In this document: positions 33,526 through 41,354 of the stretch, piece after piece
How the letters are laid out: every line of letters starts with the position of its first letter
Numbering within the stretch: position 1 is the first letter of the stretch
Assembly: GCA_016234445.1 (NCBI GenBank)
Contig: JACRBT010000004.1
Location: 310,001-374,000, forward strand
DNA length: 64,000 bases
Reading direction: 5' to 3'
Source: Chloroflexota bacterium
Lineage (GTDB): Bacteria > Chloroflexota > Dehalococcoidia > Tepidiformales > Tepidiformaceae
The notes under the pieces: model-generated
Seen by the model: the letters and a program-made list of their open reading frames with translations, nothing else
Database searches by the model: none
Told to the model about the DNA's origin: nothing
Made by a program: the position numbers and the translations under genes

Positions 33526-34758
33526 TCAGGCGAACGCCGCGAGGACCGCGGCGGTGTGTTCGCCGAGCCGTGGCGGGCGGGCGATGCGGACGGGCGTCTC
33601 GGAGAGCCGGTAGGGGGCGCCCGGGAACTCGAGGGTGGCGTTGAGGTAGTCGAACTGCAGCTGCGTGAACCAGTTGCGGGCGCGCAACTGCGTGTTGTGG
33701 GCGAGATCCTTCGGTGTTGAGGCGATGCCCACGAGGAGCCGGCGCTTCTGGCCCTCCTCGTAAGCCCGCACGGCCGTCATGGAACCGACGAAAGCGGCTA
33801 CGACGCTATTGATGTGCGCGAGCCGTTGGATCGCCGAAGCGGCCGATGACGGGTCGCCCATGATCTGGGTGAGCAGAGCCATGTTCAGACCGTTGCACAT
33901 CGAGGCGTAGGGCTCCTCGTCGAGGTCGCCGGCAGCGCCGTTCTCCCGCATCCAGTCGACGAGCGCAGGGAAGTCGGCGCCGCCGGGGGCAAGGACGAAC
34001 AGCGAAACGTAGCCGTCGATGGCCTTGTACACCCCAACGCCGGGGAGCTGGACGGGGATCATCCCGCGTTCGCCGGTGCGGGTGCGGTTTCGCTTCTGGA
34101 GGTCCCACGTCTGCATCGCCGTTTCCTGCGACATGGAGATGGCCTCCTGGGCGGAGACGTCGACCTGCTGGCCGGCGCCGGTCGCATCGGCCAGGAGCAA
34201 CGCCATCAGGGTGCCCTGCGCGGCCTGGATGCTGGCGGAGATGTCCGACTGGTTGCCGTAGATCATGTTTGGCGGGTCCGCTGGTTCCCCGGCGAGCGTC
34301 ATCACGCCGCCCATCGCCTGGCCGACGATGTCGCTGTAGGCCCAGCCGGCGTGGGGGCCGTCCTGGCCGAACCCGGTGATCGAGGTGTAGACCAGCGACG
34401 GCTTTTCCGCCGCCAGCTCAGCATAGCCAAGCCCGCGAGAAGCGAGATACCCGGCAGGGAAGTCTTCGATGACCGCGTCGCCCGAGAGGATGAGCTTGCG
34501 GGCGGCGGCCCTCCCCCCGGGGAAGTCGAGGTCGATCAGGACCGACTTCTTCGAGGTGTTGTGGACCCAGAAGGCGAGGCTCGTGTCCGGCGTCGCTTCG
34601 TCGCGGTAGTAGGGCGGCGTGTTCCGTTGCCGCCCACCACCTGGCGGTTCGACCTTGATCACTTCGGCGCCCAGGTCCGCGAGGAGCCGGCCGCAATAGG
34701 AACCGAGTTCGTCGCAGAACTCGACGATTCGAAGCCCTTCGAGGGCGCGATCCGTCAC
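33526..34758 (-). CDS. CaiB/BaiF-type class III CoA-transferase
   Basis: 410-residue family III CoA-transferase paralogous to the next gene: LEGLRIVEFCDELGSYCGRLLADLGAEVIKVEPP at the N-terminus, NKKS-type helix VHNTSKKSVLIDLDFPGGRAAARKL, TSITGFGQDGPHAGWAYSDIVGQAMGG, and a final LGEHTAAVLAAF. The start is GTG at 34758, 3 nt after the nitronate monooxygenase stop. Together with that gene and the following CoA-transferase it makes a three-gene unit for CoA-activated substrate breakdown; the substrate is unknown. Confidence 0.9.
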   Translation of the reverse strand: MTDRALEGLRIVEFCDELGSYCGRLLADLGAEVIKVEPPGGGRQRNTPPYYRDEATPDTSLAFWVHNTSKKSVLIDLDFPGGRAAARKLILSGDAVIEDFPAGYLASRGLGYAELAAEKPSLVYTSITGFGQDGPHAGWAYSDIVGQAMGGVMTLAGEPADPPNMIYGNQSDISASIQAAQGTLMALLLADATGAGQQVDVSAQEAISMSQETAMQTWDLQKRNRTRTGERGMIPVQLPGVGVYKAIDGYVSLFVLAPGGADFPALVDWMRENGAAGDLDEEPYASMCNGLNMALLTQIMGDPSSAASAIQRLAHINSVVAAFVGSMTAVRAYEEGQKRRLLVGIASTPKDLAHNTQLRARNWFTQLQFDYLNATLEFPGAPYRLSETPVRIARPPRLGEHTAAVLAAFA

Positions 34759-34761
34759 CGG

Positions 34762-35922
34762 TCAGGCCCCGGCTTTGACGGCGGGCGGCAGCCGGTTGGC
34801 GATGATGTCGGCCGCTTCCGCCACCATGTCCTGGAGGATCTCGGCAGCCGGCCGCGTCCGGGAGAGGAGCCCCGAGATCTGGCCGGCCGCGTTCATCAGG
34901 AGGTCCTCCCGTCCCGCCTTCCGGAGGGAATAGACGAGGTCCGTGATGAGCAACCCCTGGAGGCCCATGGGCAGCGCCTGGATGCCACTGGCGTCCCACG
35001 CTTCGATCAGCGGGTTGGTGATGTTGCGCATCGTCTTACCGCTGTAGAGCTTGGTGATCCGGGTGTCCTCGTCCGTCGCGGCGAGGATGCGCTGCGTCTG
35101 GATGGGCGGCTGGTTCGCCTCGTTCGCGACCAGGAAGGCGGTCCCGCACCAGACGCCGACGGCGCCCAGGGCGAGAGCCGCGACCAGCCCCCGGCCGTCA
35201 GCGATGCCGCCGGCGGCGACCACCATCGTCGGCTTCACGGCGTCCACCACCTGGGGGACGAGGGCCATGGTGGCGACGCGGCCCGTGTGCCCGCCCGCTT
35301 CCGTGCCCTGCGCGACGACGACGTCGACGCCAACCGCGGCCACGCGCTTCGCGTTCTTCACATTGCCGACGAGGGAGATGACCTTCGTACCGTTCGCCTT
35401 GAGCCGGTCCATGAAGGGGCCCGGGCTGCCCAGGCCGGCCGCAAAGACCGGGACCTTCTCTTCGATGACCACTTCCATCTGGTCGTCCGACATGCCGCCG
35501 CCGGCCCGCCGGGGACGAGCCGGCATCGGCTCCTCGGGGGCGGTCTTCCAGTCGATGCCGAGGTCTTCGGCCATCTTCCGGACGGCCGCGTAGGTGCCGG
35601 CGGGGATGAGCTCGCGCGGGTCCTTCGGCATTTCGCCGCTGGCGGCGCCGCCCATGAAGTTCGAAGGCAGGAGCAAGTCCACGCCGAACGGCTTGTTCGT
35701 CATCGAGCGGATCTTGTTGATCTCCGCCCGGAGCTGGTTGGGGCCGTATCCGGCGCCGCCGAGGACGCCAAGGCCGCCGGCGTTGGAGACGGCAGCGGCG
35801 AGTTCGGCCGTCGCCGTTGGACCCTGGATGCCACCCGCGACGGGCCCCATGCCCGCGAGGATGACCGGGTATTCGATGCCGAAGAGGTCGCACAGGGGGG
35901 TGCGGAGAACGGGCCTGGGCAC
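34762..35922 (-). CDS. Nitronate monooxygenase / 2-nitropropane dioxygenase family protein
   Basis: 386-residue FMN-dependent TIM-barrel enzyme. YPVILAGMGPVAG near the start, SNAGGLGVLGGAGY, and the phosphate-binding AQGTEAGGHTGR followed by VVAAGGIADGRGLVAALALGA are the family landmarks; the His of GGHTGR is the typical catalytic residue. Members oxidise nitronates or act as enoyl reductases in lipid pathways, so the substrate is open. I choose GTG at 35922, six bases after GGGAGGG; the open frame extends to a TTG at 35937 that overlaps this site. TATACT at 35956-35961 is a likely -10. It leads the CoA-transferase pair. Confidence 0.88.
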   Translation of the reverse strand: MPRPVLRTPLCDLFGIEYPVILAGMGPVAGGIQGPTATAELAAAVSNAGGLGVLGGAGYGPNQLRAEINKIRSMTNKPFGVDLLLPSNFMGGAASGEMPKDPRELIPAGTYAAVRKMAEDLGIDWKTAPEEPMPARPRRAGGGMSDDQMEVVIEEKVPVFAAGLGSPGPFMDRLKANGTKVISLVGNVKNAKRVAAVGVDVVVAQGTEAGGHTGRVATMALVPQVVDAVKPTMVVAAGGIADGRGLVAALALGAVGVWCGTAFLVANEANQPPIQTQRILAATDEDTRITKLYSGKTMRNITNPLIEAWDASGIQALPMGLQGLLITDLVYSLRKAGREDLLMNAAGQISGLLSRTRPAAEILQDMVAEAADIIANRLPPAVKAGA

Positions 35923-36017
35923 AGCTGTCCCTCCCAACTATTTCGTGGTGGCCGAAGTATACGTCTCCCGGGGAATCCTGTCGGCATGACGGCCGTCAGG
36001 CGCCATGCGGGCGCGAA

Positions 36018-36047
36018 GTGACCGCGGCCCGCGCCACCCTCTACGCT
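36018..36047 (+). promoter_or_regulatory. Candidate promoter of the peroxiredoxin gene
   Basis: GTGACC (36018-36023) and TACGCT (36042-36047) are 18 bp apart. GAGGAG then precedes the ATG at 36076, so this gene has a conventional leader of about 22 nt. Confidence 0.45.
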
Positions 36048-36075
36048 GGATCCACCTACCACGAGGAGACAACCC

Positions 36076-36549
36076 ATGTCCGAAACCGCCACCCTCAAAG
36101 TCGGCGACGAAGCGCCCGACTTCGAACTCCCCTCATCCCCCACCGGCGAAAAGTTCAAGCTCAGCGACTACCGCGGCAAGAACGCCGTGATCATCAACTT
36201 CGTCCCGGCGGCCTTCTCGCCCCCGTGCAGCACCCAGCTCCCGATGATCGAGAAGAAGCGGGCGGAGTTCGAATCGCAGGGCGCCCTCCTGGTCGCGATT
36301 TCGAGCGACGGACCCTGGGCGCAGAAGGCCTGGAAGGAACAGCTTGGGCTCAACTACCCGGTGCTCAGCGACGTCTTCCCCCAGGGCAAGACCGCGCGGG
36401 ACTACGGGGTCATCATCGAGGGACGCGGCATCGCCAACCGTGTCGTCATCGTCGTCGGGAAAGACGGCCGCGTCGCCTGGATCCAGCGGACCGAGAAGAT
36501 CACCGACATGCCGGACTACGACCCCGTGCTGGCCTGCTCGAAGGACTAG
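36076..36549 (+). CDS. Peroxiredoxin, AhpC/TSA family (AhpE/BCP-like)
   Basis: 157-residue thiol peroxidase. APDFELPSSPTGEKFKLSDYRGK and the active-site helix VPAAFSPPCSTQ place the peroxidatic cysteine at C51, with Pro and Ser four positions apart as in PxxxS/TxxC. R115-type residues follow in the GIANRVVIVV strand. A second cysteine, C154, lies three residues from the end; it could act as a resolving cysteine. GAGGAG precedes the ATG. A perfect 11-bp hairpin follows the stop. Confidence 0.92.
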   Translation: MSETATLKVGDEAPDFELPSSPTGEKFKLSDYRGKNAVIINFVPAAFSPPCSTQLPMIEKKRAEFESQGALLVAISSDGPWAQKAWKEQLGLNYPVLSDVFPQGKTARDYGVIIEGRGIANRVVIVVGKDGRVAWIQRTEKITDMPDYDPVLACSKD

Positions 36550-36565
36550 CGGCGGCAAACGCAAA

Positions 36566-36591
36566 AGAGGGCGCCCGCACGGGCGCCCTCT
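36566..36591 (+). terminator. Hairpin terminator after the peroxiredoxin gene
   Basis: AGAGGGCGCCC and GGGCGCCCTCT form a perfect 11-bp stem with loop GCAC, 16 bp after the stop. The bases just before the stem are GCAAA, so read from the opposite strand TTTGC follows; it may terminate both this gene and the convergent alcohol dehydrogenase. Confidence 0.7.
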
Positions 36592-36605
36592 CGCAAACTT
36601 GCCTC

Positions 36606-36675
36606 GGATGAAGCCTCCCAACGCCCGCGTTCCCCTCGCCCACCGCAGTGGGAGAGGGGCAGGGGGTGAGGGGCC
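36606..36675. repeat. Dispersed GC-rich hairpin repeat, copy 2
   Basis: Nearly identical to 6703-6809: flank ggatgaagcct, caacgcccgcgtt, hairpin arms at 36632-36643 and 36648-36659 (loop CGCA), then CAGGGGGTGAGGGGCC. Lies between the convergent peroxiredoxin and alcohol dehydrogenase genes. Confidence 0.75.
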
Positions 36676-36698
36676 TGCGAGCGCATTAGCTTGAGCGG

Positions 36699-37775
36699 CT
36701 AGAAGACGATCACGCTCCGGTTCACTTCCCCGTTCTTGAGGGCTTCGTAGGCCTCGTTGATCTGGTCGAGCTTGTAGCGCCGGGTGATGAGCTCGTCGAT
36801 CTTGAGCCGCTTCTGCCGGTACAGCTCCATCAGCCAGGGCATGTCGTACGTCTGGCGGGTCGAACCGTAGTAGCTGCCGATCATCTGCTTCTCGCCGAGG
36901 AAGCCCAACGCCGCGCCGGGGATCGTCAGTTCCCCCGTCAGCGGAAGCATCCCGACGATGACGGACGTGCCGCCCCGCTTGATCATCTCGAAGGTCTGCT
37001 GAGCAGTCTTCATCAGCCCGATCGCTTCGAAAGCGAAGTCGACGCCCCCGCCGGTCATCGCCTGGACCTGCTGGACGGCGTCGCCCTTGGAGCCGTCGAC
37101 GGTGTCCGTCGCGCCGAATTCGCGGGCCGCCGCCAGCTTATTCTCAAGCAGGTCGACAGCGATGATCCGGGACGCGCCAGCGAGCTTCGCGCCCTGGATG
37201 ATGTTGAGGCCAACGCCACCGGCGCCGACAACGGCAACCGTGGAACCTACCGGGATCTTGGCGGTGTTGGTGACGGCGCCGACGCCCGTCATCACGCTAC
37301 AGCCGACGAGCGCCGCGACTTCCATGGGCACCGCATCCGGCACGGGGACACAGGCGTTCGCGCTCACGAGCATGTATTCGGCGAAGGCCGACATCCCCGC
37401 GAATTGCAGCATCGGCGTGCCCTTGAGCTTGATCCGGCCGATCCGGTTCAGCGACTGCGAGTTCGTGCAGAGGACCGGGCGGCCGGTGATGCAGCGGTCA
37501 CACTTGCCGCAAGACTGGACGAAGGCGATGACACAGCGGTCGCCGGCCTTCACGTTCGTGACGCCGGGGCCGACCTTCTCGACAACGCCGGCCGATTCGT
37601 GGCCGAGCACGACGGGCGTGGGATACATCCACTTGCCTTCCATGAAGTGAAGGTCGGAGTGGCAGACGCCGCTGGCGCTGGTCTTGACAAGCACTTCGCC
37701 GGCCTGCGGCTCCTCGACGTCGACGTCTTCGATGACGAGGGGCTGGTTCGCGCCGTACATCACGGCAGCTTTCAT
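36699..37775 (-). CDS. Zinc-dependent alcohol dehydrogenase (MDR, class III-like)
   Basis: 358-residue medium-chain dehydrogenase. The catalytic zinc ligands are C38 (GVCHSD) and H59-E60 (LGHESAG), the structural zinc lobe is C89-x2-C92-x2-C95-x7-C103, and the NAD site is VAVVGAGGVGLNIIQGA. The closing segment IDELITRRYKLDQINEAYEALKNGE is typical of class III/formaldehyde-type relatives and mycobacterial Adh proteins. ATG 37775 has GAGGAGG upstream; TTGACA at 37833-37838 and GACTAT at 37810-37815 (17-bp spacing) form a likely promoter. Substrate specificity is unknown. Confidence 0.92.
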   Translation of the reverse strand: MKAAVMYGANQPLVIEDVDVEEPQAGEVLVKTSASGVCHSDLHFMEGKWMYPTPVVLGHESAGVVEKVGPGVTNVKAGDRCVIAFVQSCGKCDRCITGRPVLCTNSQSLNRIGRIKLKGTPMLQFAGMSAFAEYMLVSANACVPVPDAVPMEVAALVGCSVMTGVGAVTNTAKIPVGSTVAVVGAGGVGLNIIQGAKLAGASRIIAVDLLENKLAAAREFGATDTVDGSKGDAVQQVQAMTGGGVDFAFEAIGLMKTAQQTFEMIKRGGTSVIVGMLPLTGELTIPGAALGFLGEKQMIGSYYGSTRQTYDMPWLMELYRQKRLKIDELITRRYKLDQINEAYEALKNGEVNRSVIVF

Positions 37776-37871
37776 GTGGTGGTCCTCCTCTGAAAATGGG
37801 GCAAGCGGCATAGTCATCGCTCAATGCACCGCTGTCAATCCGGGAAAGCGCCCGCCGCCCGGCCCGAACAC

Positions 37872-38669
37872 TCAGAAGGGGAAGCGCACAGGCCCGAAGC
37901 GCAGGCAGGGTCGCCAGTGGCGCCCGCCTCCCGGCGCCTCCATCCAGCGCTCGAAGCGGAGCGAAAGGAGGAGGGCGAGGATGACCATCACCCCGCCGAG
38001 GGCCATGTCGAGGAAGTAGTGGTTGCCGGTCGCGACGATGGCCCAGGTCATTAAGGCGAGGAAGGCCACCGCGGCGAATCGCGGCGCAAGTGACTTCGTC
38101 TCCCACCAGGCGCCGATCACGATCAGCAGGATCCAGCCGAAGTGGTACGAGGGGATGGCCGCGTAGTTGTTGGCGAGGGGGCCGGGTTTGGCGCGGCGGA
38201 TGTCGCCGATCGTGTCAACGAAGCCGGATTCGGCGAGGAGCCGCGGCGGGGTCACGGGCAGGAGCCAGTAGATCACCCCGGCGAGGAACCCCGAGAAGAG
38301 CAGCGCGTTCCGCAACACGCGGTACTTCCGCCCGTCCACGTGGAAAAAGATGAAACCCGCCGCGAGCAACACCGGCAGGTGCAGGTACATGTAGACGAAA
38401 TTGCCCAGGTCCATGAGCCACTGGCGATCGAGCGCGGCCTGCTGCCAGGACAGCTCGCGGAATACTCCCAGGGCCCGCTCGAGGTCGATGATCCGGTCGG
38501 CGTTTCGCGTGGCCAACTCCACCCGGTCGGCGGGTAGCCCCCGGACAAAATAGTAAAGCCCGAAAAGAACGAGGAACCCGGCCATCTCCACGGCGTAGAG
38601 CCCGGCGGAACGGACAATCGCGGCGGGGGTCCAGGACGAAGTTCGCAGCCCTTCAACACGCACAGCCAC
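37872..38669 (-). CDS. PAP2-like membrane phosphatase/transferase family protein
   Basis: 265-residue protein with five or six helices and a PAP2_3-type active site: WLLPVTPPRLL, then IPSYHFGW (PSYH in place of PSGH) and GNHYFLDMALG carrying the HxxxD acid-base pair. Members include inositol-phosphate-transfer enzymes (Aur1-like) and lipid phosphatases, so a lipid head-group reaction at the membrane is inferred. The start is GTG 38669 with TACGCT six bases before it and no ribosome-binding site. Confidence 0.82.
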   Translation of the reverse strand: MAVRVEGLRTSSWTPAAIVRSAGLYAVEMAGFLVLFGLYYFVRGLPADRVELATRNADRIIDLERALGVFRELSWQQAALDRQWLMDLGNFVYMYLHLPVLLAAGFIFFHVDGRKYRVLRNALLFSGFLAGVIYWLLPVTPPRLLAESGFVDTIGDIRRAKPGPLANNYAAIPSYHFGWILLIVIGAWWETKSLAPRFAAVAFLALMTWAIVATGNHYFLDMALGGVMVILALLLSLRFERWMEAPGGGRHWRPCLRFGPVRFPF

Positions 38670-38675
38670 GACGCA

Positions 38676-38681
38676 AGCGTA
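38676..38681 (-). promoter_or_regulatory. -10-like box TACGCT, 6 nt from the PAP2-like GTG
   Basis: Minus strand TACGCT-tgcgtc-GTG. The spacing and lack of a ribosome-binding site match the leaderless pattern seen at six other genes in this window. Confidence 0.5.
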
Positions 38682-38746
38682 GGCCGCGGAGCTGCCTTAA
38701 GGAAACCGCCGAGGGGCCCGGAAACGGGGCCTTTCGGCCGTTCCTG

Positions 38747-40006
38747 TCACCCCAGCTTGAGGGCGCGGCGTACGTCCGGATGCTGGAGATCGAGCGCGAT
38801 GGTGTTATACCGGTAGGTGGCGCCAGTGGCCGGGTCGAAGCCATCACGACTGGCGTCCGCCCGGAGCACGCCGATTGCGAGCATGTTGTTGGTGAGGTTC
38901 TTGCTGGCGTATTCGTCTTTCCCCAGGACGACGCCTAGACAGGCCTGGACGGGCTTGAACGTCAGCCAATCTGTCCCAGGCCGGTTTCGGAGGTCGTTGA
39001 TGGCCACGATGGCGGCCGTCTGCTTCTCTTCGGGAAGGTCGCTCCAGACATATCCCGCGTAGTCGTACCGCGGACCTTCGAACGGTAGGGCGACAGGCGC
39101 CGAGGTCCGGTCGAGAGGCTCGTCCGGGAGAAAGATCCAGTCCGTGAAGTCGCGCGATACCACCCGGAGGAGCCCATGTTCCCCGGCCGCCTGGCTGTAG
39201 ACCCGCGCCCGGCCCTTCCCGTAGCGTTGGAAATCCCCGGCGCTCATCCGCTTCTGCATTTCCTGGCCCAGAATAGACACGGGGAGATCCCGCTGCGAGC
39301 CTCGGTACTCGCGGGCGACCTCCATCACAAGCTCCAGTGCGTCGGCGACCCCGCGGTCCGTGAGTTCCAGGCTCGTCCCCTGGGTCCGTATCAGCTTGAT
39401 GGCGGTCTGCACCGCAGCCGCAAGGACAGGGGCGAGCTTCTTGGTGGCGGCCGGAGGTGTGGCTGGCGCCGCCCCCGGTTCCCCCAGGGTCGGCTCAACG
39501 TCGAGGTCGTAGTAGAGGACGACGTCCGCGAGGTCGGTGAGCTGTGCGGCGGTCGTCCACGATACCCCGATGACCACGACCTGCTTGCCGTGCGGCCGGA
39601 GGGTGTTGACCACGTGCAGGAAGCCGTGGTCCCCCGAGACGATGATGTAGGTGGTGACGTTCGGGAACTGGTGGCTCGCTTCGATGCAGTCCGCCGCCAG
39701 CTTCACATCGACAGAGTTCTTGATCCGGATCTCGCCGCTGCCATCGATGTAGCGTTTGGTGAGGACGTACACCGGTTCGAGGGCCGCCATGTAAAGGCTG
39801 GCAGGATCGCCGGCGTGGACGGGGTCCTGCCAATCGGCGTAAGCGCGGGCGTACACGATGCGCCCGAACCTCTCGGCGGCCTCCCGCAGGGCCGTCACGT
39901 TGGGCCGCCGATCTCGCTGGGCGAGGCTGAACTTCAGGTTTTCCCAATCCACGAAGACGGCCACGTCACCTTGCGTTGCCGCTGGCATACTGTTCGGGCT
40001 ATCCAC
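38747..40006 (-). CDS. NYN-domain (PIN-like) ribonuclease-fold protein with C-terminal domains
   Basis: 419-residue protein. Residues about 14-165 form a NYN domain: VAVFVDWENLKFSL with the metal-binding D20 and N23, VDVKLAADCIEA and TTYIIVSGDHGFLHVVN with further acidic residues. This fold includes RNases such as the LabA/DUF88 group. A Pro/Ala linker leads to a segment (about 205-275, LPVSILGQEMQKRMSAGDF, YSQAAGEHGLLRVV) resembling an OST-HTH/LOTUS RNA-binding module, and a further C-terminal domain of about 110 residues that I cannot place. The start is GTG 40006 with TAGGCT six bases upstream. An RNA-degrading or RNA-binding role is likely. Confidence 0.8.
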   Translation of the reverse strand: MDSPNSMPAATQGDVAVFVDWENLKFSLAQRDRRPNVTALREAAERFGRIVYARAYADWQDPVHAGDPASLYMAALEPVYVLTKRYIDGSGEIRIKNSVDVKLAADCIEASHQFPNVTTYIIVSGDHGFLHVVNTLRPHGKQVVVIGVSWTTAAQLTDLADVVLYYDLDVEPTLGEPGAAPATPPAATKKLAPVLAAAVQTAIKLIRTQGTSLELTDRGVADALELVMEVAREYRGSQRDLPVSILGQEMQKRMSAGDFQRYGKGRARVYSQAAGEHGLLRVVSRDFTDWIFLPDEPLDRTSAPVALPFEGPRYDYAGYVWSDLPEEKQTAAIVAINDLRNRPGTDWLTFKPVQACLGVVLGKDEYASKNLTNNMLAIGVLRADASRDGFDPATGATYRYNTIALDLQHPDVRRALKLG

Positions 40007-40012
40007 GCCAAC

Positions 40013-40018
40013 AGCCTA
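40013..40018 (-). promoter_or_regulatory. -10-like box TAGGCT, 6 nt from the NYN-protein GTG
   Basis: Minus strand TAGGCT-gttggc-GTG with no purine-rich site between; another leaderless-type arrangement. Confidence 0.5.
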
Positions 40019-40105
40019 ACGGAAGTAGCGCGACATCTGTTGTCGCGCCCGGCACTTCCCGGGACAAATCGCTAGACTTCAGCCACGAAACGATGGAGGG
40101 ATGCG

Positions 40106-40891
40106 ATGGAAATCCGGGGAGGCGTCACGATCGTCACCGGTTCGGCCACCGGCGTTGGCGCCGCGGCCGTGAAGATGCTCGCGGCCAGGGGCTGCAACGT
40201 CGTCATCAACTACACAAAGAGCGAAGCGGAAGCGCGCGAGACGGAGGCCGCCTGCCGCGCCCTCGGCGTCGAAACGCTGCTCTGCCAGGCCGACGTCTCG
40301 AAAGACGCCGACTGCCGTCGGATGGCCGCCGAGGCGATGGCGAAGTGGGGCCGGATCGACGGCCTTATCAACAACGCCGGCACGACCCAGTTCGTAAACC
40401 ACGCCAACCTCGAGGGCCTGGACGCCGACGACTTCCAGCGGATCTACGCCGTCAACGTCATCGGCCCGTTCCAGATGACCCGCGCGGTCGTGCCCCACAT
40501 GAAGGCAGCCGGCCACGGTTCCGTCGTCAACGTCTCTTCGATAGCGGGCGTGATGGGCGTGGGCAGCTCGATCGCCTACACCGCCTCCAAGGGCGCACTG
40601 AACACGATGACCCTTTCCCTCGCTCGCGTCCTCGGCCCGGAGATCCGCGTGAACACCATCTGCCCGGGGTTCATCCAGGGCAGATGGCTCCGCGGCGGCA
40701 TGGGTGACGAAGCCTACGAGGCGGCCAAGGCGGCCCAGGAGCGAATGACGCCCCTCCACCGGGCCGGCACCCCCGAAGACATGGCCCAGGCCGCCGTCTG
40801 GTTCATCGAAGCCGCCGACCACATCACCGGCGAGATCCTCCTCGTCGATGCCGGCGCCCACCTTGGCGCGGCTCCGCTTATCGCCCGCTAG
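40106..40891 (+). CDS. Short-chain dehydrogenase/reductase (FabG-like)
   Basis: 261-residue classical SDR. TGSATGVGAAAVKML binds NAD(P), NNAGTTQF stabilises the core, VVNVSSIAG supplies the catalytic Ser and YTASK the Tyr-Lys pair (about 152-156); the C-terminus ITGEILLVDAGAH is standard. TAGACT at 40073-40078 is a likely -10 and GGAGGG precedes the ATG. The last 28 codons and following DNA are duplicated 321 bp downstream. The substrate is unknown. Confidence 0.92.
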   Translation: MEIRGGVTIVTGSATGVGAAAVKMLAARGCNVVINYTKSEAEARETEAACRALGVETLLCQADVSKDADCRRMAAEAMAKWGRIDGLINNAGTTQFVNHANLEGLDADDFQRIYAVNVIGPFQMTRAVVPHMKAAGHGSVVNVSSIAGVMGVGSSIAYTASKGALNTMTLSLARVLGPEIRVNTICPGFIQGRWLRGGMGDEAYEAAKAAQERMTPLHRAGTPEDMAQAAVWFIEAADHITGEILLVDAGAHLGAAPLIAR

Positions 40892-41125
40892 TACTTCGCC
40901 AGGAAAGTTGGCGCTCGCTCCCCGTCTCCTCCCCGACGGAGGAGACAGGCCCGGGGGGTGAGGAGCCGCGCAGCGGTCGCCCCGCGTACTTGTGACCGGG
41001 CAGAGGCCGCACTGTCAGGCCCAGGGTTCGCCGAACCGCTCCCGGCACGTTGCTTCCGCCATGGCCCCGCGCTGGCTCCCCCTCTCCTCCGCGACGGAGG
41101 AACGGGGGCCGAGGGGTGAGGGGGC

Positions 41126-41212
41126 ATCGAAGGCGCCGACCACATCACCGCGGAGATCCTCCTCGTCGATGCCGGCGCCCACCTTGGCGCGGCTCCGCTT
41201 ATCGCCCGCTAG
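41126..41212 (+). pseudogene. Duplicated C-terminal fragment of the SDR gene
   Basis: Encodes IEGADHITAEILLVDAG through the stop, the final 28 residues of the SDR at 40106-40891 with two substitutions (A to G and G to A), in an open frame but with no start codon, ribosome-binding site or rest of the gene. It is a remnant of segmental duplication or gene conversion and is not expected to be expressed. Confidence 0.85.
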
Positions 41213-41235
41213 TACTTCGCCAGCAAAGTTGGCGC

Positions 41236-41289
41236 TCGCTCCCCCTCTCCTCCGTCGCGGAGGAGAGGGGGCCGGGGGGTGAGGGCCCG
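41236..41289. repeat. Perfect 13-bp hairpin repeat with GGGTGAGGG tail
   Basis: CCCCCTCTCCTCC and GGAGGAGAGGGGG flank a GTCGC loop, followed by CCGGGGGGTGAGGGCCC. Weaker relatives occur at 40917-40966 and 41073-41120. Layout (hairpin then GGGTGAGG tail) matches the repeats at 6703 and 36606, although the arm sequence differs, so these may be one structural family. Confidence 0.7.
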
Positions 41290-41354
41290 CGCAACGATCG
41301 AACGGCGACTTTCGTCAGCGAGTGCTAGCACCGAGGGATATACATCGCATACTC

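Larger units (their letters stand above)
40805..41301. repeat. Imperfect direct repeat: duplicated SDR 3' end plus hairpin tail
   Basis: Copy A (40805-40980) and copy B (41126-41301) are 176 bp each, offset by exactly 321 bp. The first about 117 bp, covering the last codons of the SDR gene, its stop and about 35 bp beyond, differ at only four positions; the hairpin-rich tail is more diverged. Between them, 41070-41120 holds a third, tail-only hairpin copy. This is the whole content of the gene-free stretch after the SDR gene. Confidence 0.9.

Noticed and set aside
40892-41320. A separate small gene in the gap after the SDR gene
   Set aside because: The only open frames are repeats of the SDR C-terminus or hairpin-derived sequence without start signals.
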